From Candidatus Homeothermus arabinoxylanisolvens (lineage in GTDB: Bacteria > Bacteroidota > Bacteroidia > Bacteroidales > Muribaculaceae): a stretch of DNA of 64,000 nt. The position numbers and the translations under genes were made by a program. The first letter of the stretch is position 1. Each line of letters starts with the position of its first letter. The stretch spans positions 16,286 to 80,285 of the forward strand of contig LUJO01000012.1 in assembly GCA_001689405.1 (NCBI GenBank). The letters are read 5' to 3'. Of the stretch, positions 1-7,704 are shown piece after piece. The notes below the pieces were generated by a model that saw only the letters and a list, made by a program, of their open reading frames with translations, did no database searches and was not told where the DNA came from.

Positions 1-2
1 GA

Positions 3-320
3 TACAAGAAGCTGTGCCGGTGGACGCCCTATCTGACACTCGGTGCCGGCGTCACCATGGCTTCCTGCGGAGGCACATACACCGCATTCAATCTGCCGAT
101 GGGCGTAGGCGTGAAATACAAGTTGCAGCCGCGGCTCAATCTCGGGCTGGAATGGACTATGACCAAGGTTTTCGGCGACCATGTCGATGGAGATAAGCTA
201 CAAGACCTGCAAGGCATCAAAAGCTCGTTTATCAAGAATACCGACTGGTACTCGATGATAATGGTTTCATTCAGCTTCGAGTTTGGCGAACGATGCACAA
301 GTTGTTTTTACGTGGACTGA
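3..320 (+). CDS. C-terminal part of an outer-membrane beta-barrel protein (DUF6089-like)
   Basis: The reading frame is open from the left edge and ends at a TGA, so only about 105 C-terminal residues are present. They alternate aromatic and polar residues in the manner of beta-barrel strands and close with an SFSFEF-type last strand followed by a short Cys-containing tail. In Bacteroidales a DUF6089 barrel protein usually sits just upstream of uppS and bamA, and that position matches here. The ATG at base 57 is internal to the frame and is not the true start. The family name rests mainly on context; the barrel-like nature is seen directly. Confidence 0.65.
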   Translation, partial: YKKLCRWTPYLTLGAGVTMASCGGTYTAFNLPMGVGVKYKLQPRLNLGLEWTMTKVFGDHVDGDKLQDLQGIKSSFIKNTDWYSMIMVSFSFEFGERCTSCFYVD

Positions 321-338
321 AATGATAACTAACCGACT

Positions 339-1091
339 ATGTCGCTGACTGACAATATAGACACCGATCGCATACCCCGCCATGTAGCCGTCATAATGGA
401 CGGAAACGGGCGTTGGGCCAAATCTCACGGGCTGGCACGTTCCGCAGGACATGTGGAGGGCGTCAATACCGTGCGTAAGATTACCGAAATCGCTTCGGAA
501 CTCGGCATCGGGTACCTCACGCTTTATACGTTCTCGACCGAAAACTGGGGGCGTCCTAAAGAGGAGGTCGACGCGCTCATGCATCTTATTGTGGCGGCTA
601 TCGAACGTGAGACCGCCGACTTGATAAAGAACAATGTGCGGCTCAATATGATAGGCGACTTCTCGCGCATGCCTGACTTTGCCTACAACAGATTGTGCCG
701 ATGCATCGAGGACACGTCGCACTGCACAGGCCTTACTCTCGTGCTGGCCATCAGTTATTCATCGCGCTGGGAGATAACTGAAGCCGCAAAACGCATAGCT
801 CAGGCTGTCAAGGACGGCACAATGTCGGTCGACGAGATAACCCCCGAAACCGTGAGTGACAATCTTGCCACGGCCGGAATGCCCGATCCCGATCTGGTAA
901 TCCGTACCGGCGGCGACTTCCGCATGAGCAACTTTCTGCTGTGGCAGGCCGCTTATGCAGAGATAGCGGTGACCCCGACCTTCTGGCCCGACTTGACCAA
1001 AGAGGAGTTCTGCAAGATAATAGCGGGATACCAGTCGCGTGAACGCAGGTTTGGAAAGACAAGCGAACAGGTAGCGGAAAACAATGAATAA
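339..1091 (+). CDS. uppS: Isoprenyl transferase (undecaprenyl diphosphate synthase)
   Basis: This 250-residue cis-prenyltransferase is predicted to condense isopentenyl diphosphate onto farnesyl diphosphate, giving undecaprenyl diphosphate, the lipid carrier for peptidoglycan and surface glycans. The family signature DGNGRWA lies at residues 21-27, with Asp21 the expected Mg-binding catalytic residue. The conserved RTGGDFRMSNF segment lies at about 189-199 and is followed by LLWQAAYAEI and FWPDL. The length is normal for the family. It starts 18 bp after the barrel gene and ends 37 bp before bamA, so it probably belongs to one envelope-biogenesis operon. Confidence 0.95.
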   Translation: MSLTDNIDTDRIPRHVAVIMDGNGRWAKSHGLARSAGHVEGVNTVRKITEIASELGIGYLTLYTFSTENWGRPKEEVDALMHLIVAAIERETADLIKNNVRLNMIGDFSRMPDFAYNRLCRCIEDTSHCTGLTLVLAISYSSRWEITEAAKRIAQAVKDGTMSVDEITPETVSDNLATAGMPDPDLVIRTGGDFRMSNFLLWQAAYAEIAVTPTFWPDLTKEEFCKIIAGYQSRERRFGKTSEQVAENNE

Positions 1092-1128
1092 TTAAAATAC
1101 AACGATATACATCACATTACTTCAGATT

Positions 1129-3759
1129 ATGCGTAGTAAGTTGCTAATCATATTGATGACAGTTTTGAGCCTCAACATTTCGGCTCAGGTCAAGTCAACA
1201 GAACCCGTCGATACGGTATATAACCCCAACATTATATACACCGGTATTCCCAATAAATACGAGATTGCCGGCATAAAGGTGACCGGAGTGCCCAATTACG
1301 AGGATTATATAATCATCGGATATTCGGGTATAAACATAGGCGACCACATAGAGATACCGGGTCCGGAGCTGACAGCCGCAGCAAAGAGGTTTGCACGACA
1401 GGGACTGTTCTCCTCCATACAGATAAAGGTCGAGAAAACGGCCGGCGATCTGGCGTGGCTCGAATTTGCACTTAAACCGCAACCGCGTATCTCCAAAATC
1501 AACTATATCGGTCCGTCCAACGGTGAGCGTAAAGATCTTGAAGAGCGTCTTCAGTTGATGAAAGGCAACCAGATAACGCCCAATATCGTAAACCGTGCCA
1601 CTCAGATTATAAAGAACTACTACGCACAGAAAGGCTTCGGCAATGCACTGGTCAAAATCGAACAGGAAGAGGACCTGTCGGCGCCCAATGAGAATATCGT
1701 AAACATAAAGATCAACAAAAACAACAAGGTCAAAGTACACAAAATATACATTGACGGCAACGAGGTGATGAGCGACAACGCCATACAGCGTACAATGAAA
1801 AAGACCAACGAAAAGGGCAAGCTGATCAACCTTTTCCGTCAGAAAAAGTTTGTCGAGAGCGACTTCAAGGATGACTTGGACCGCATCATAGAAAAGTATA
1901 ACGAAAAAGGTTATCGCGATGCAAAGATACTCAAGGACAGTGTCGTGGCGTACGATGACAAGACAGTAGACGTATACATAGACCTCGAAGAGGGTAAGAA
2001 ATACTACATCAGCGACATAGACTGGGTGGGCAACACAATATTCCCCACAGAGGTCCTTGACCAGATACTCGACATACGTCCCGGCGACGTATACAACCAG
2101 AAGCTGCTCAACAAACGCATACTGGAGGATGACGACGCAGTGGCCAACCTGTATATGAACCGCGGTTACCTGTTCTATCAGCTCGTGCCCATCGAGAAAA
2201 ACATAGACGGCGACTCCATAGCTCTCGAACTGCGCATGTTTGAAGGCCCGCAGGCAACAATCAACAGCGTGGTCATCAACGGTAACGACCGCCTTTATGA
2301 AAAGGTAATACGCCGTGAACTCCGTGTAAAACCGGGGCAGCTTTTCAACAAAGACGACCTTATGCGTTCGGCACGTGAAATAGCGCAGACCGGACACTTC
2401 GACCCTGAGAACATGGACATACGTCCCGAGCCTAACGAAGAAAACGGTACGGTAGACATCGTGTTTAACCTTGAGTCAAAAGCCAATGACCAAGTGGAGG
2501 TGTCGTTTGGATGGGGCCAGACCGGTCTTATCGGAAAACTCGCGCTTAAGTTCACCAACTTCTCGATAAAAAATCTGTTCCGTCCGGGCACTTACAAGGG
2601 CCTCATACCTCAGGGCGAAGGACAGACCTTCACCATAAGCGCCCAGACCAACGCCAAGTACTACCAGAGCTACTCTGTATCGTTCCTTGACCCGTGGTTT
2701 GGAGGCAAGCGCCCCAACTCGCTGTCGGTGTCGGCCTACTACGCCCGTCAGACAGGTATCAACTCGTCGTACTACAACAACAACTGGTACAATCCGTACA
2801 TGTACGGCGGCTATGGCTACGGTTACGGCTACGGCAGCAACTACAACGACTACTACCAGAACTCATACGAGAACGCCTACGACCCCAACAAGATGCTTCA
2901 GATGATAGGCGTCACCGTAGGCTTCGGAAAGCGCCTCAACTGGCCTGACGACTACTTCACATTCCAAGCCGAGTTGAGCTACCAGTGGTACTACCTGAAG
3001 AACTGGGACTACCTGTACTACATGAACAACGGAACATCCAACTCGATTGTGCTCGGACTTACACTTGCCCGCACCTCTATCGACAACCCGCTCTACACAC
3101 GTAAAGGTTCGATGTTCTCGGTCAATCTTCAGCTCACTCCCCCCGCTTCATGGCTCAACGGCAAGAAAAACTGGGAGAAACTGTATAAAGAAAATACCAC
3201 CGAATCCAAGAAACAGCTTTACCGCTGGATCGAGTACTGGAAACTCCGTATCAAATCACGTACATACACTCCGCTTACCGACCCCGACGGCAAATGGACA
3301 CTCGTGTTGATGACACGCGCCGACATGGGACTTCTCGGAAGCTACAACAAATGGCTTAAATCACCGTTTGAGACATTCTACGTGGGAGGCGACGGTATGT
3401 CGGGCTCGTATACCTACGCTACCGAGACCATCGGTCTGCGCGGTTATGAAAACGGACAGTTCACCCCGTGGACCAAGGAGGGATACGGTTATGCCCGCGT
3501 AGGCATGGAGCTTCACTTCCCGTTCATGCTGTCGGCATCGACCACCATCTACGGTCTGACATTTGTTGAGGCCGGTAACGCATGGACCGATGTCAAGAGC
3601 TTCTCGCCGTTCGACCTCAAGCGCAGCGCCGGAGCCGGTGTACGTATCTACCTTCCTATGGTGGGCATGATGGGTATCGACTGGGCCTACGGTTTCGACA
3701 AAGTGTTCGGAAAGAAAGGCGGCAGCCAGTTCCACTTCATACTCGGCCAAGAATTTTAA
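1129..3759 (+). CDS. bamA: Outer membrane protein assembly factor BamA
   Basis: An 876-residue Omp85 protein, predicted to fold and insert beta-barrel proteins into the outer membrane. A signal peptide ends near residue 20 (NISAQ). Several POTRA-type repeats follow to about residue 430, and a C-terminal 16-strand-type barrel ends in Phe (HFILGQEF), as outer-membrane proteins usually do. Residues of about 547-587 form a striking Tyr/Gly/Asn-rich stretch with GYGYGYG repeats, probably an extracellular loop. The two downstream Skp-like genes are functional partners in delivery of unfolded outer-membrane proteins. Confidence is high for the family. Confidence 0.95.
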   Translation: MRSKLLIILMTVLSLNISAQVKSTEPVDTVYNPNIIYTGIPNKYEIAGIKVTGVPNYEDYIIIGYSGINIGDHIEIPGPELTAAAKRFARQGLFSSIQIKVEKTAGDLAWLEFALKPQPRISKINYIGPSNGERKDLEERLQLMKGNQITPNIVNRATQIIKNYYAQKGFGNALVKIEQEEDLSAPNENIVNIKINKNNKVKVHKIYIDGNEVMSDNAIQRTMKKTNEKGKLINLFRQKKFVESDFKDDLDRIIEKYNEKGYRDAKILKDSVVAYDDKTVDVYIDLEEGKKYYISDIDWVGNTIFPTEVLDQILDIRPGDVYNQKLLNKRILEDDDAVANLYMNRGYLFYQLVPIEKNIDGDSIALELRMFEGPQATINSVVINGNDRLYEKVIRRELRVKPGQLFNKDDLMRSAREIAQTGHFDPENMDIRPEPNEENGTVDIVFNLESKANDQVEVSFGWGQTGLIGKLALKFTNFSIKNLFRPGTYKGLIPQGEGQTFTISAQTNAKYYQSYSVSFLDPWFGGKRPNSLSVSAYYARQTGINSSYYNNNWYNPYMYGGYGYGYGYGSNYNDYYQNSYENAYDPNKMLQMIGVTVGFGKRLNWPDDYFTFQAELSYQWYYLKNWDYLYYMNNGTSNSIVLGLTLARTSIDNPLYTRKGSMFSVNLQLTPPASWLNGKKNWEKLYKENTTESKKQLYRWIEYWKLRIKSRTYTPLTDPDGKWTLVLMTRADMGLLGSYNKWLKSPFETFYVGGDGMSGSYTYATETIGLRGYENGQFTPWTKEGYGYARVGMELHFPFMLSASTTIYGLTFVEAGNAWTDVKSFSPFDLKRSAGAGVRIYLPMVGMMGIDWAYGFDKVFGKKGGSQFHFILGQEF

Positions 3760-3833
3760 AAATGCTTAATAAGACTAAACTTAATCACCTGCCAAGCGTC
3801 ATATTAGCATAACCGTTTTAATTGATTTACGAC

Positions 3834-4349
3834 ATGAAGAAACTTACATTAGCTATCATCGCCATTGTTGCGTGCACTTTTGGAGCCTATGCACAGAAGT
3901 TTGCGCTTATCGATATGGAATATATCCTCAACAATATTCCTGCCTACGAAATAGCCAACGAACAACTCAACCAGATATCGCAGCGCTGGCAGAAAGAGGT
4001 CGAAGCCAAAGCCAACGAAGCCCAGACCCTATACAAGAACTTCCAGAACGACATGGTGTTCCTGACCGATGAGCAGAAGTCAAAGAAAGAGGCGGAGATA
4101 GTAGCCAAGGAGAAAGAAGCCTCCGAACTTCGCTATAAGTATTTCGGCCCGGAAGGCGAGCTCAACAAGAAACGCCTCGCCCTCATACAGCCGATACAGG
4201 ACGAGATTTACAACGCAGTAAAGAAAGTAAGCGAAGAGCGGGGTTACCAATGCATATTTGACCGTGCGTCGTCGGCCAACATAATATTTGCGTCGCCGCG
4301 CATCGATGTCAGCAACGAAGTACTCGCGAAACTCGGATATTCACGCTGA
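3834..4349 (+). CDS. Skp/OmpH-family periplasmic chaperone (copy 1)
   Basis: The protein has 171 residues. The ATG giving MKKLTLAIIAIVA is chosen because it begins a clean signal peptide ending at AYAQ; an in-frame TTG four codons upstream is less likely. After the signal peptide comes the OmpH pattern: a short beta strand with ALIDMEYIL, a long Lys/Glu-rich helical hairpin (about residues 40-120), and a C-terminal segment ending in NEVLAKLGY. Skp-type trimers hold unfolded outer-membrane proteins in the periplasm for BamA. It lies directly downstream of bamA and upstream of a second copy. Confidence 0.9.
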   Translation: MKKLTLAIIAIVACTFGAYAQKFALIDMEYILNNIPAYEIANEQLNQISQRWQKEVEAKANEAQTLYKNFQNDMVFLTDEQKSKKEAEIVAKEKEASELRYKYFGPEGELNKKRLALIQPIQDEIYNAVKKVSEERGYQCIFDRASSANIIFASPRIDVSNEVLAKLGYSR

Positions 4350-4382
4350 CGTACGCTTATTTGACTTTTTTTGAGAACTCAT

Positions 4383-4415
4383 TTTAGCATATATGAATAG
4401 AGTTTCTTATCTTTG
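4383..4415 (+). promoter_or_regulatory. Possible Bacteroidetes promoter before the second Skp-like gene
   Basis: TATCTTTG at 4408-4415 fits the -7 consensus TAnnTTTG. A TTTA at 4383-4386, one base off the -33 TTTG, lies 21 bp upstream. The start codon is about 47 bp downstream. This suggests that the second chaperone copy can be transcribed independently of bamA. Confidence 0.5.
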
Positions 4416-4462
4416 CATAGTTATTAACCTAAACCGACAATTTTAACATTACACGACTTAAT

Positions 4463-4963
4463 ATGATTAAGAAAATTTTGCTCGCTATATTTGTAGCGCT
4501 TCCCATGCTTGCAGTAGCTCAGGCACCCAAGTTCGGAGTTGTAAACACTCAGGTTATAATCGAGGCCATGCCCGAAGTCAAAGCCGCTCAGGAAAAGATC
4601 AACGAAGCTTCCAAGAAGTATGAGGACGAGTTCAAGAAACTGCAGGAAGAGATGGAGAAGAAGTTTGGCGAATATCAGGCTCTCGCAGCCGACACCCCCG
4701 AGTCAATAAAGGAGCGTCGCATGCAGGAGATTCAGGAACTTGACCAGAAGATGCAGCAATTCCGTGCCACAGCCTCACAGGACCTCAACCGTCAGCAGGA
4801 GACCCTCATGGCCCCCATTCAGGAAAAGGTTCGTCAAGCTATAAATACGGTAGGCAAAGAAAACAGCATGACATTCATCTTTGAGAACATACTGCCCGTT
4901 TATATCGGCACGGATGTTCAGGATGTAACTCCCAAAGTAAAGGCTAAACTCGGCCTTCAATAA
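4463..4963 (+). CDS. Skp/OmpH-family periplasmic chaperone (copy 2)
   Basis: A 166-residue paralogue of the preceding gene. It has a signal peptide (MIKKILLAIFVALPMLAVAQ), the FGVVNTQVIIEAMPE strand, a long charged coiled-coil region from about residue 45 to 120, and the family C-terminus VTPKVKAKLGLQ. Tandem OmpH genes after bamA are usual in Bacteroidales. The two copies differ in the acidic/basic make-up of the helices, so they may serve different client sets (inference). A strong hairpin follows the stop codon. Confidence 0.92.
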   Translation: MIKKILLAIFVALPMLAVAQAPKFGVVNTQVIIEAMPEVKAAQEKINEASKKYEDEFKKLQEEMEKKFGEYQALAADTPESIKERRMQEIQELDQKMQQFRATASQDLNRQQETLMAPIQEKVRQAINTVGKENSMTFIFENILPVYIGTDVQDVTPKVKAKLGLQ

Positions 4964-4989
4964 GAAAAAAACATTACCCCATAACTGAA

Positions 4990-5023
4990 AAAAGGTCGCG
5001 TCTTAAAAAGGTTGCGACCTTTT
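4990..5023 (+). terminator. Hairpin terminator after the bamA-skp cluster
   Basis: A perfect 10-bp inverted repeat (AAAAGGTCGC at 4990-4999 and GCGACCTTTT at 5014-5023) flanks a 14-nt loop 27 bp after the stop codon. The right arm ends in T residues. It separates the chaperone genes from murI. Confidence 0.75.
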
Positions 5024-5053
5024 GGTTTAATACGGTCATAACATAACGATCAG

Positions 5054-5911
5054 ATGCAAAACCCGGCTCATATGACACAACAGACCACAGTCAAAGGCCC
5101 CATCGGAGTTTTCGACTCCGGCTACGGAGGCCTCACCATACTGCGCGACATAATGAAAACCCTGCCCGACTATGACTACATATACCTCGGTGACAATGCG
5201 CGCGCACCGTATGGAGGCAGGTCATACGACATTGTATACCGCTTCACGCTTCAGGCTGTCAGATACCTATTCGAGCAAGGTTGCCATCTGGTGATACTGG
5301 CCTGCAACACGGCGTCGGCAAAAGCCTTGAGGACCATACAGCAAAACGACCTGCCGTCGATTGACCCTGACCGCAGAGTGCTCGGAGTAATACGTCCCAC
5401 GGTAGAAAAAATCGGAGAGATAACCGGCAACGGCAACATAGGCATTGTCGGCACATCAGGCACCGTGCGCAGCCAAAGCTATGACATGGAGATAAAGAAG
5501 CTGTATCCCGGCTTCAACATATTCTCACAGGCATGTCCTATGTGGGCGCCGCTCGTAGAGAACGGCGAGGCCGACAAGCCCGGCGCCGACTACTTTGTCA
5601 AGCGCGACATAGAGCTGCTCATGAGTCAGGAGCCGTCGATTGACTCCATTATTCTCGGATGCACCCACTATCCCCTGCTGCTCGACAAGATAGAGCGATA
5701 TGTTCCTGAAGGTACAAAAGTACTGTCGCAAGGCAAAATCGTAGCCAACAGCCTTGCCGACTACCTTGAGCGTCATCCCGAGATGGCGGCCAGATGCAGC
5801 CGGGGCGGCGAATGCACATACCTGACTACAGAAAATCCCGAAAAGTTTGCCGAGGCCGCATCCGTCTTCCTATCCACTCCCGTAACCGCACAATCGGTCA
5901 CCTTAAGCTGA
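5054..5911 (+). CDS. murI: Glutamate racemase
   Basis: A 285-residue cytoplasmic enzyme, predicted to convert L-glutamate to the D-glutamate needed for peptidoglycan stem peptides. The N-terminal GVFDSGYGGLTIL motif is characteristic. The two catalytic cysteines are visible: Cys84 in LACNTAS and Cys203 in LGCTHYPLL. The length is normal. A second in-frame ATG lies six codons downstream and could be the real start. The gene follows a terminator, so it may have its own promoter, and it ends at a bidirectional terminator facing trpB. Confidence 0.95.
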   Translation: MQNPAHMTQQTTVKGPIGVFDSGYGGLTILRDIMKTLPDYDYIYLGDNARAPYGGRSYDIVYRFTLQAVRYLFEQGCHLVILACNTASAKALRTIQQNDLPSIDPDRRVLGVIRPTVEKIGEITGNGNIGIVGTSGTVRSQSYDMEIKKLYPGFNIFSQACPMWAPLVENGEADKPGADYFVKRDIELLMSQEPSIDSIILGCTHYPLLLDKIERYVPEGTKVLSQGKIVANSLADYLERHPEMAARCSRGGECTYLTTENPEKFAEAASVFLSTPVTAQSVTLS

Positions 5912-5956
5912 CGCATCCGGAAGACCATACGGGCCTACCCGCTCCATCAAAAGACA

Positions 5957-5990
5957 AGGGGCCGCAGTCATAAGCTGTGGCCCCTCGTTT
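5957..5990. terminator. Bidirectional terminator between murI and trpB
   Basis: An 11-bp stem (5957-5967 with 5975-5985, one G-T pair) with a 7-nt loop is bordered by T-rich sequence on the right and by A-rich sequence on the left, so it can end transcripts from both sides. It lies between two converging genes. Confidence 0.8.
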
Positions 5991-6007
5991 TATGTACGTT
6001 GTCGGTC

Positions 6008-7372
6008 TTACTTTATTATTTTATCAAGCGAGGCAACATTGGCCTGTACCATCTCGTCGGTAACCTCATAGTTCTGCAGGTCGCCGGCTATGTACGAGTC
6101 ATATGAAGCCATGTCTATAAGACCGTGTCCCGAGAGGTTGAACAATATGACCTTAGGAGTACCCTCTTCCTTCGCCTTCTGCGCCTCACGTATGGCAGTG
6201 GCTATGGCGTGCGAGCTTTCAGGAGCAGGTATTATGCCTTCGGAACGGGCAAACAGAGTGGCTGCGGCAAATGTCTCCAGCTGGGGTATGTCGACAGCCT
6301 CGATCAATCCGTCCTCGCGCAACTGGCTCACTACCGCTCCGGCACCGTGATAGCGCAGTCCGCCGGCATGTATGTTGGCCGGTGCAAAGTTATGACCGAG
6401 CGTATACATCGGTATAAGAGGAGTATATCCGGCTTCATCGCCGAAATCGTACTGAAGCACTCCGCGGGTAAGCTTCGGGCATGAAGCAGGCTCCGCCGCA
6501 ATAAAGCGTGTAGCGCGTTCACCGGATAAATTATGACGCAAGAAGGGGAATGTCACTCCGGAGAAGTTGCTGCCGCCACCAAAACAGCCTATCACGACAT
6601 CGGGATATTCGCCGGCCATCTCCATCTGCTTTTCAGCCTCAAGACCGATGACAGTCTGATGCAGCGCCACATGATTGAGAACAGAGCCGAGCGTATACTT
6701 ACAGTTAGGCGTAGCCATGGCAAGCTCCACGGCTTCGGATATAGCCGTACCGAGCGAACCCTGATAGTGCGGGTTCTCCGTAATAATCTTTCGTCCGGCC
6801 TTGGTCGACATACTCGGCGAGGCTATAACCTCAGCGCCATAAGTCTGCATGATGGAGCGACGGTATGGCTTCTGATGATACGACACCTTGACCATATACA
6901 CGGCCAGTTCAAGGCCGAAGTGACGGGCGGCAAGCGACAGAGCCGCACCCCATTGGCCCGCACCGGTCTCGGTGGTTATATTGGTCACGCCCTGCTTCTT
7001 GCAGTAGTAAGCCTGCGGTATGGCGGAATTCAGCTTATGCGACCCTACCGGACTCACACTCTCGTTTTTGAAATATATATGTGCCGGAGTATCGAGCGCT
7101 TTTTCAAGACCGCGGGCACGCACCAGCGGAGTCGGACGCCATATACGGTACATCTCGCGCACCTCTTCCGGTATCTCTATCCAGCGGTCGGTATCGTTAA
7201 ACTCCTGACGCGACACCTCCTCGGAGAAGAGCGGAAACAGATCCTCCGGCTTCATCGGCTCCTTGGTGACGGGGTTAAGCAGAGGCCTCGGCTTGCGGGG
7301 CATATCGGCCACCACATTGTACCAAGCGGTAGGGATATCTTTTTCCTGTAATAAAAACTTCTTTGATTCCAT
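6008..7372 (-). CDS. trpB: Tryptophan synthase beta chain, TrpB2 type
   Basis: This 454-residue PLP enzyme joins indole and L-serine to give tryptophan. The start giving MESKKFLLQEKDIP is preferred over an in-frame ATG 13 codons upstream because the latter overlaps the preceding gene. The PLP lysine is in SHKLNSA (Lys113) and the phosphate-binding loop is GGGSNF (265-270). The N-terminal extension with LLNPVTKEPM and the overall length are typical of TrpB2 rather than of the TrpB1 that pairs with TrpA. No other trp gene is near. It lies 14 bp after the efflux-associated small gene, so it may be read from that operon, which is an odd pairing. Confidence 0.9.
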   Translation of the reverse strand: MESKKFLLQEKDIPTAWYNVVADMPRKPRPLLNPVTKEPMKPEDLFPLFSEEVSRQEFNDTDRWIEIPEEVREMYRIWRPTPLVRARGLEKALDTPAHIYFKNESVSPVGSHKLNSAIPQAYYCKKQGVTNITTETGAGQWGAALSLAARHFGLELAVYMVKVSYHQKPYRRSIMQTYGAEVIASPSMSTKAGRKIITENPHYQGSLGTAISEAVELAMATPNCKYTLGSVLNHVALHQTVIGLEAEKQMEMAGEYPDVVIGCFGGGSNFSGVTFPFLRHNLSGERATRFIAAEPASCPKLTRGVLQYDFGDEAGYTPLIPMYTLGHNFAPANIHAGGLRYHGAGAVVSQLREDGLIEAVDIPQLETFAAATLFARSEGIIPAPESSHAIATAIREAQKAKEEGTPKVILFNLSGHGLIDMASYDSYIAGDLQNYEVTDEMVQANVASLDKIIK

Positions 7373-7386
7373 ATTAACTGATTGTA

Positions 7387-7680
7387 TTAAATATTCTGTT
7401 CTATGCGCCACGTAAACGCACGAAGACCGAGACGCGGCGTAGCCTCATCCATAGCGTGCAGTTTATCAAGCACTATGCCCACACGGTCGTCGTCCACCAT
7501 CGTTATGATGGCAGAAGCAAGCGACGGCCACGCGTGCGATCCGTAATGCGGCTCGCCGGTCGACGATCCGCGGCCCTGAACCTCGCGCCAAGCGGTAAAA
7601 CCGCGACAGTTATTACGTTCAAGCATATCGACGATGCGCTCGTAGTAGGCTTGGTCAAATGTTATAAGTATAGCTTGCAT
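7387..7680 (-). CDS. PG0541-family transporter-associated protein
   Basis: A 97-residue protein with a PII-like alternating strand-helix pattern: an ILITFDQAYYERIVDMLERN start, then GRGSSTGEPHYGSHAWPS, then a VDDDRVGIVLDKLHAM segment. Its place directly after an RND pump gene and its length match the PG0541-type protein that follows the RND genes in Porphyromonas gingivalis. The function is not established; a regulatory or sensor role for the pump is a guess from the PII-like fold. It overlaps nothing and is flanked by short gaps (24 and 14 bp), so it is probably co-transcribed with both neighbours. Confidence 0.75.
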   Translation of the reverse strand: MQAILITFDQAYYERIVDMLERNNCRGFTAWREVQGRGSSTGEPHYGSHAWPSLASAIITMVDDDRVGIVLDKLHAMDEATPRLGLRAFTWRIEQNI

Positions 7681-7704
7681 ATGGTCGATGATTGTTGCAA
7701 AGGG

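Noticed and set aside
1195..2397. Minus-strand open frame (400 codons) inside bamA
   Set aside because: bamA is clear by POTRA and barrel features; the frame is rich in Val, Phe and Tyr with no domain.
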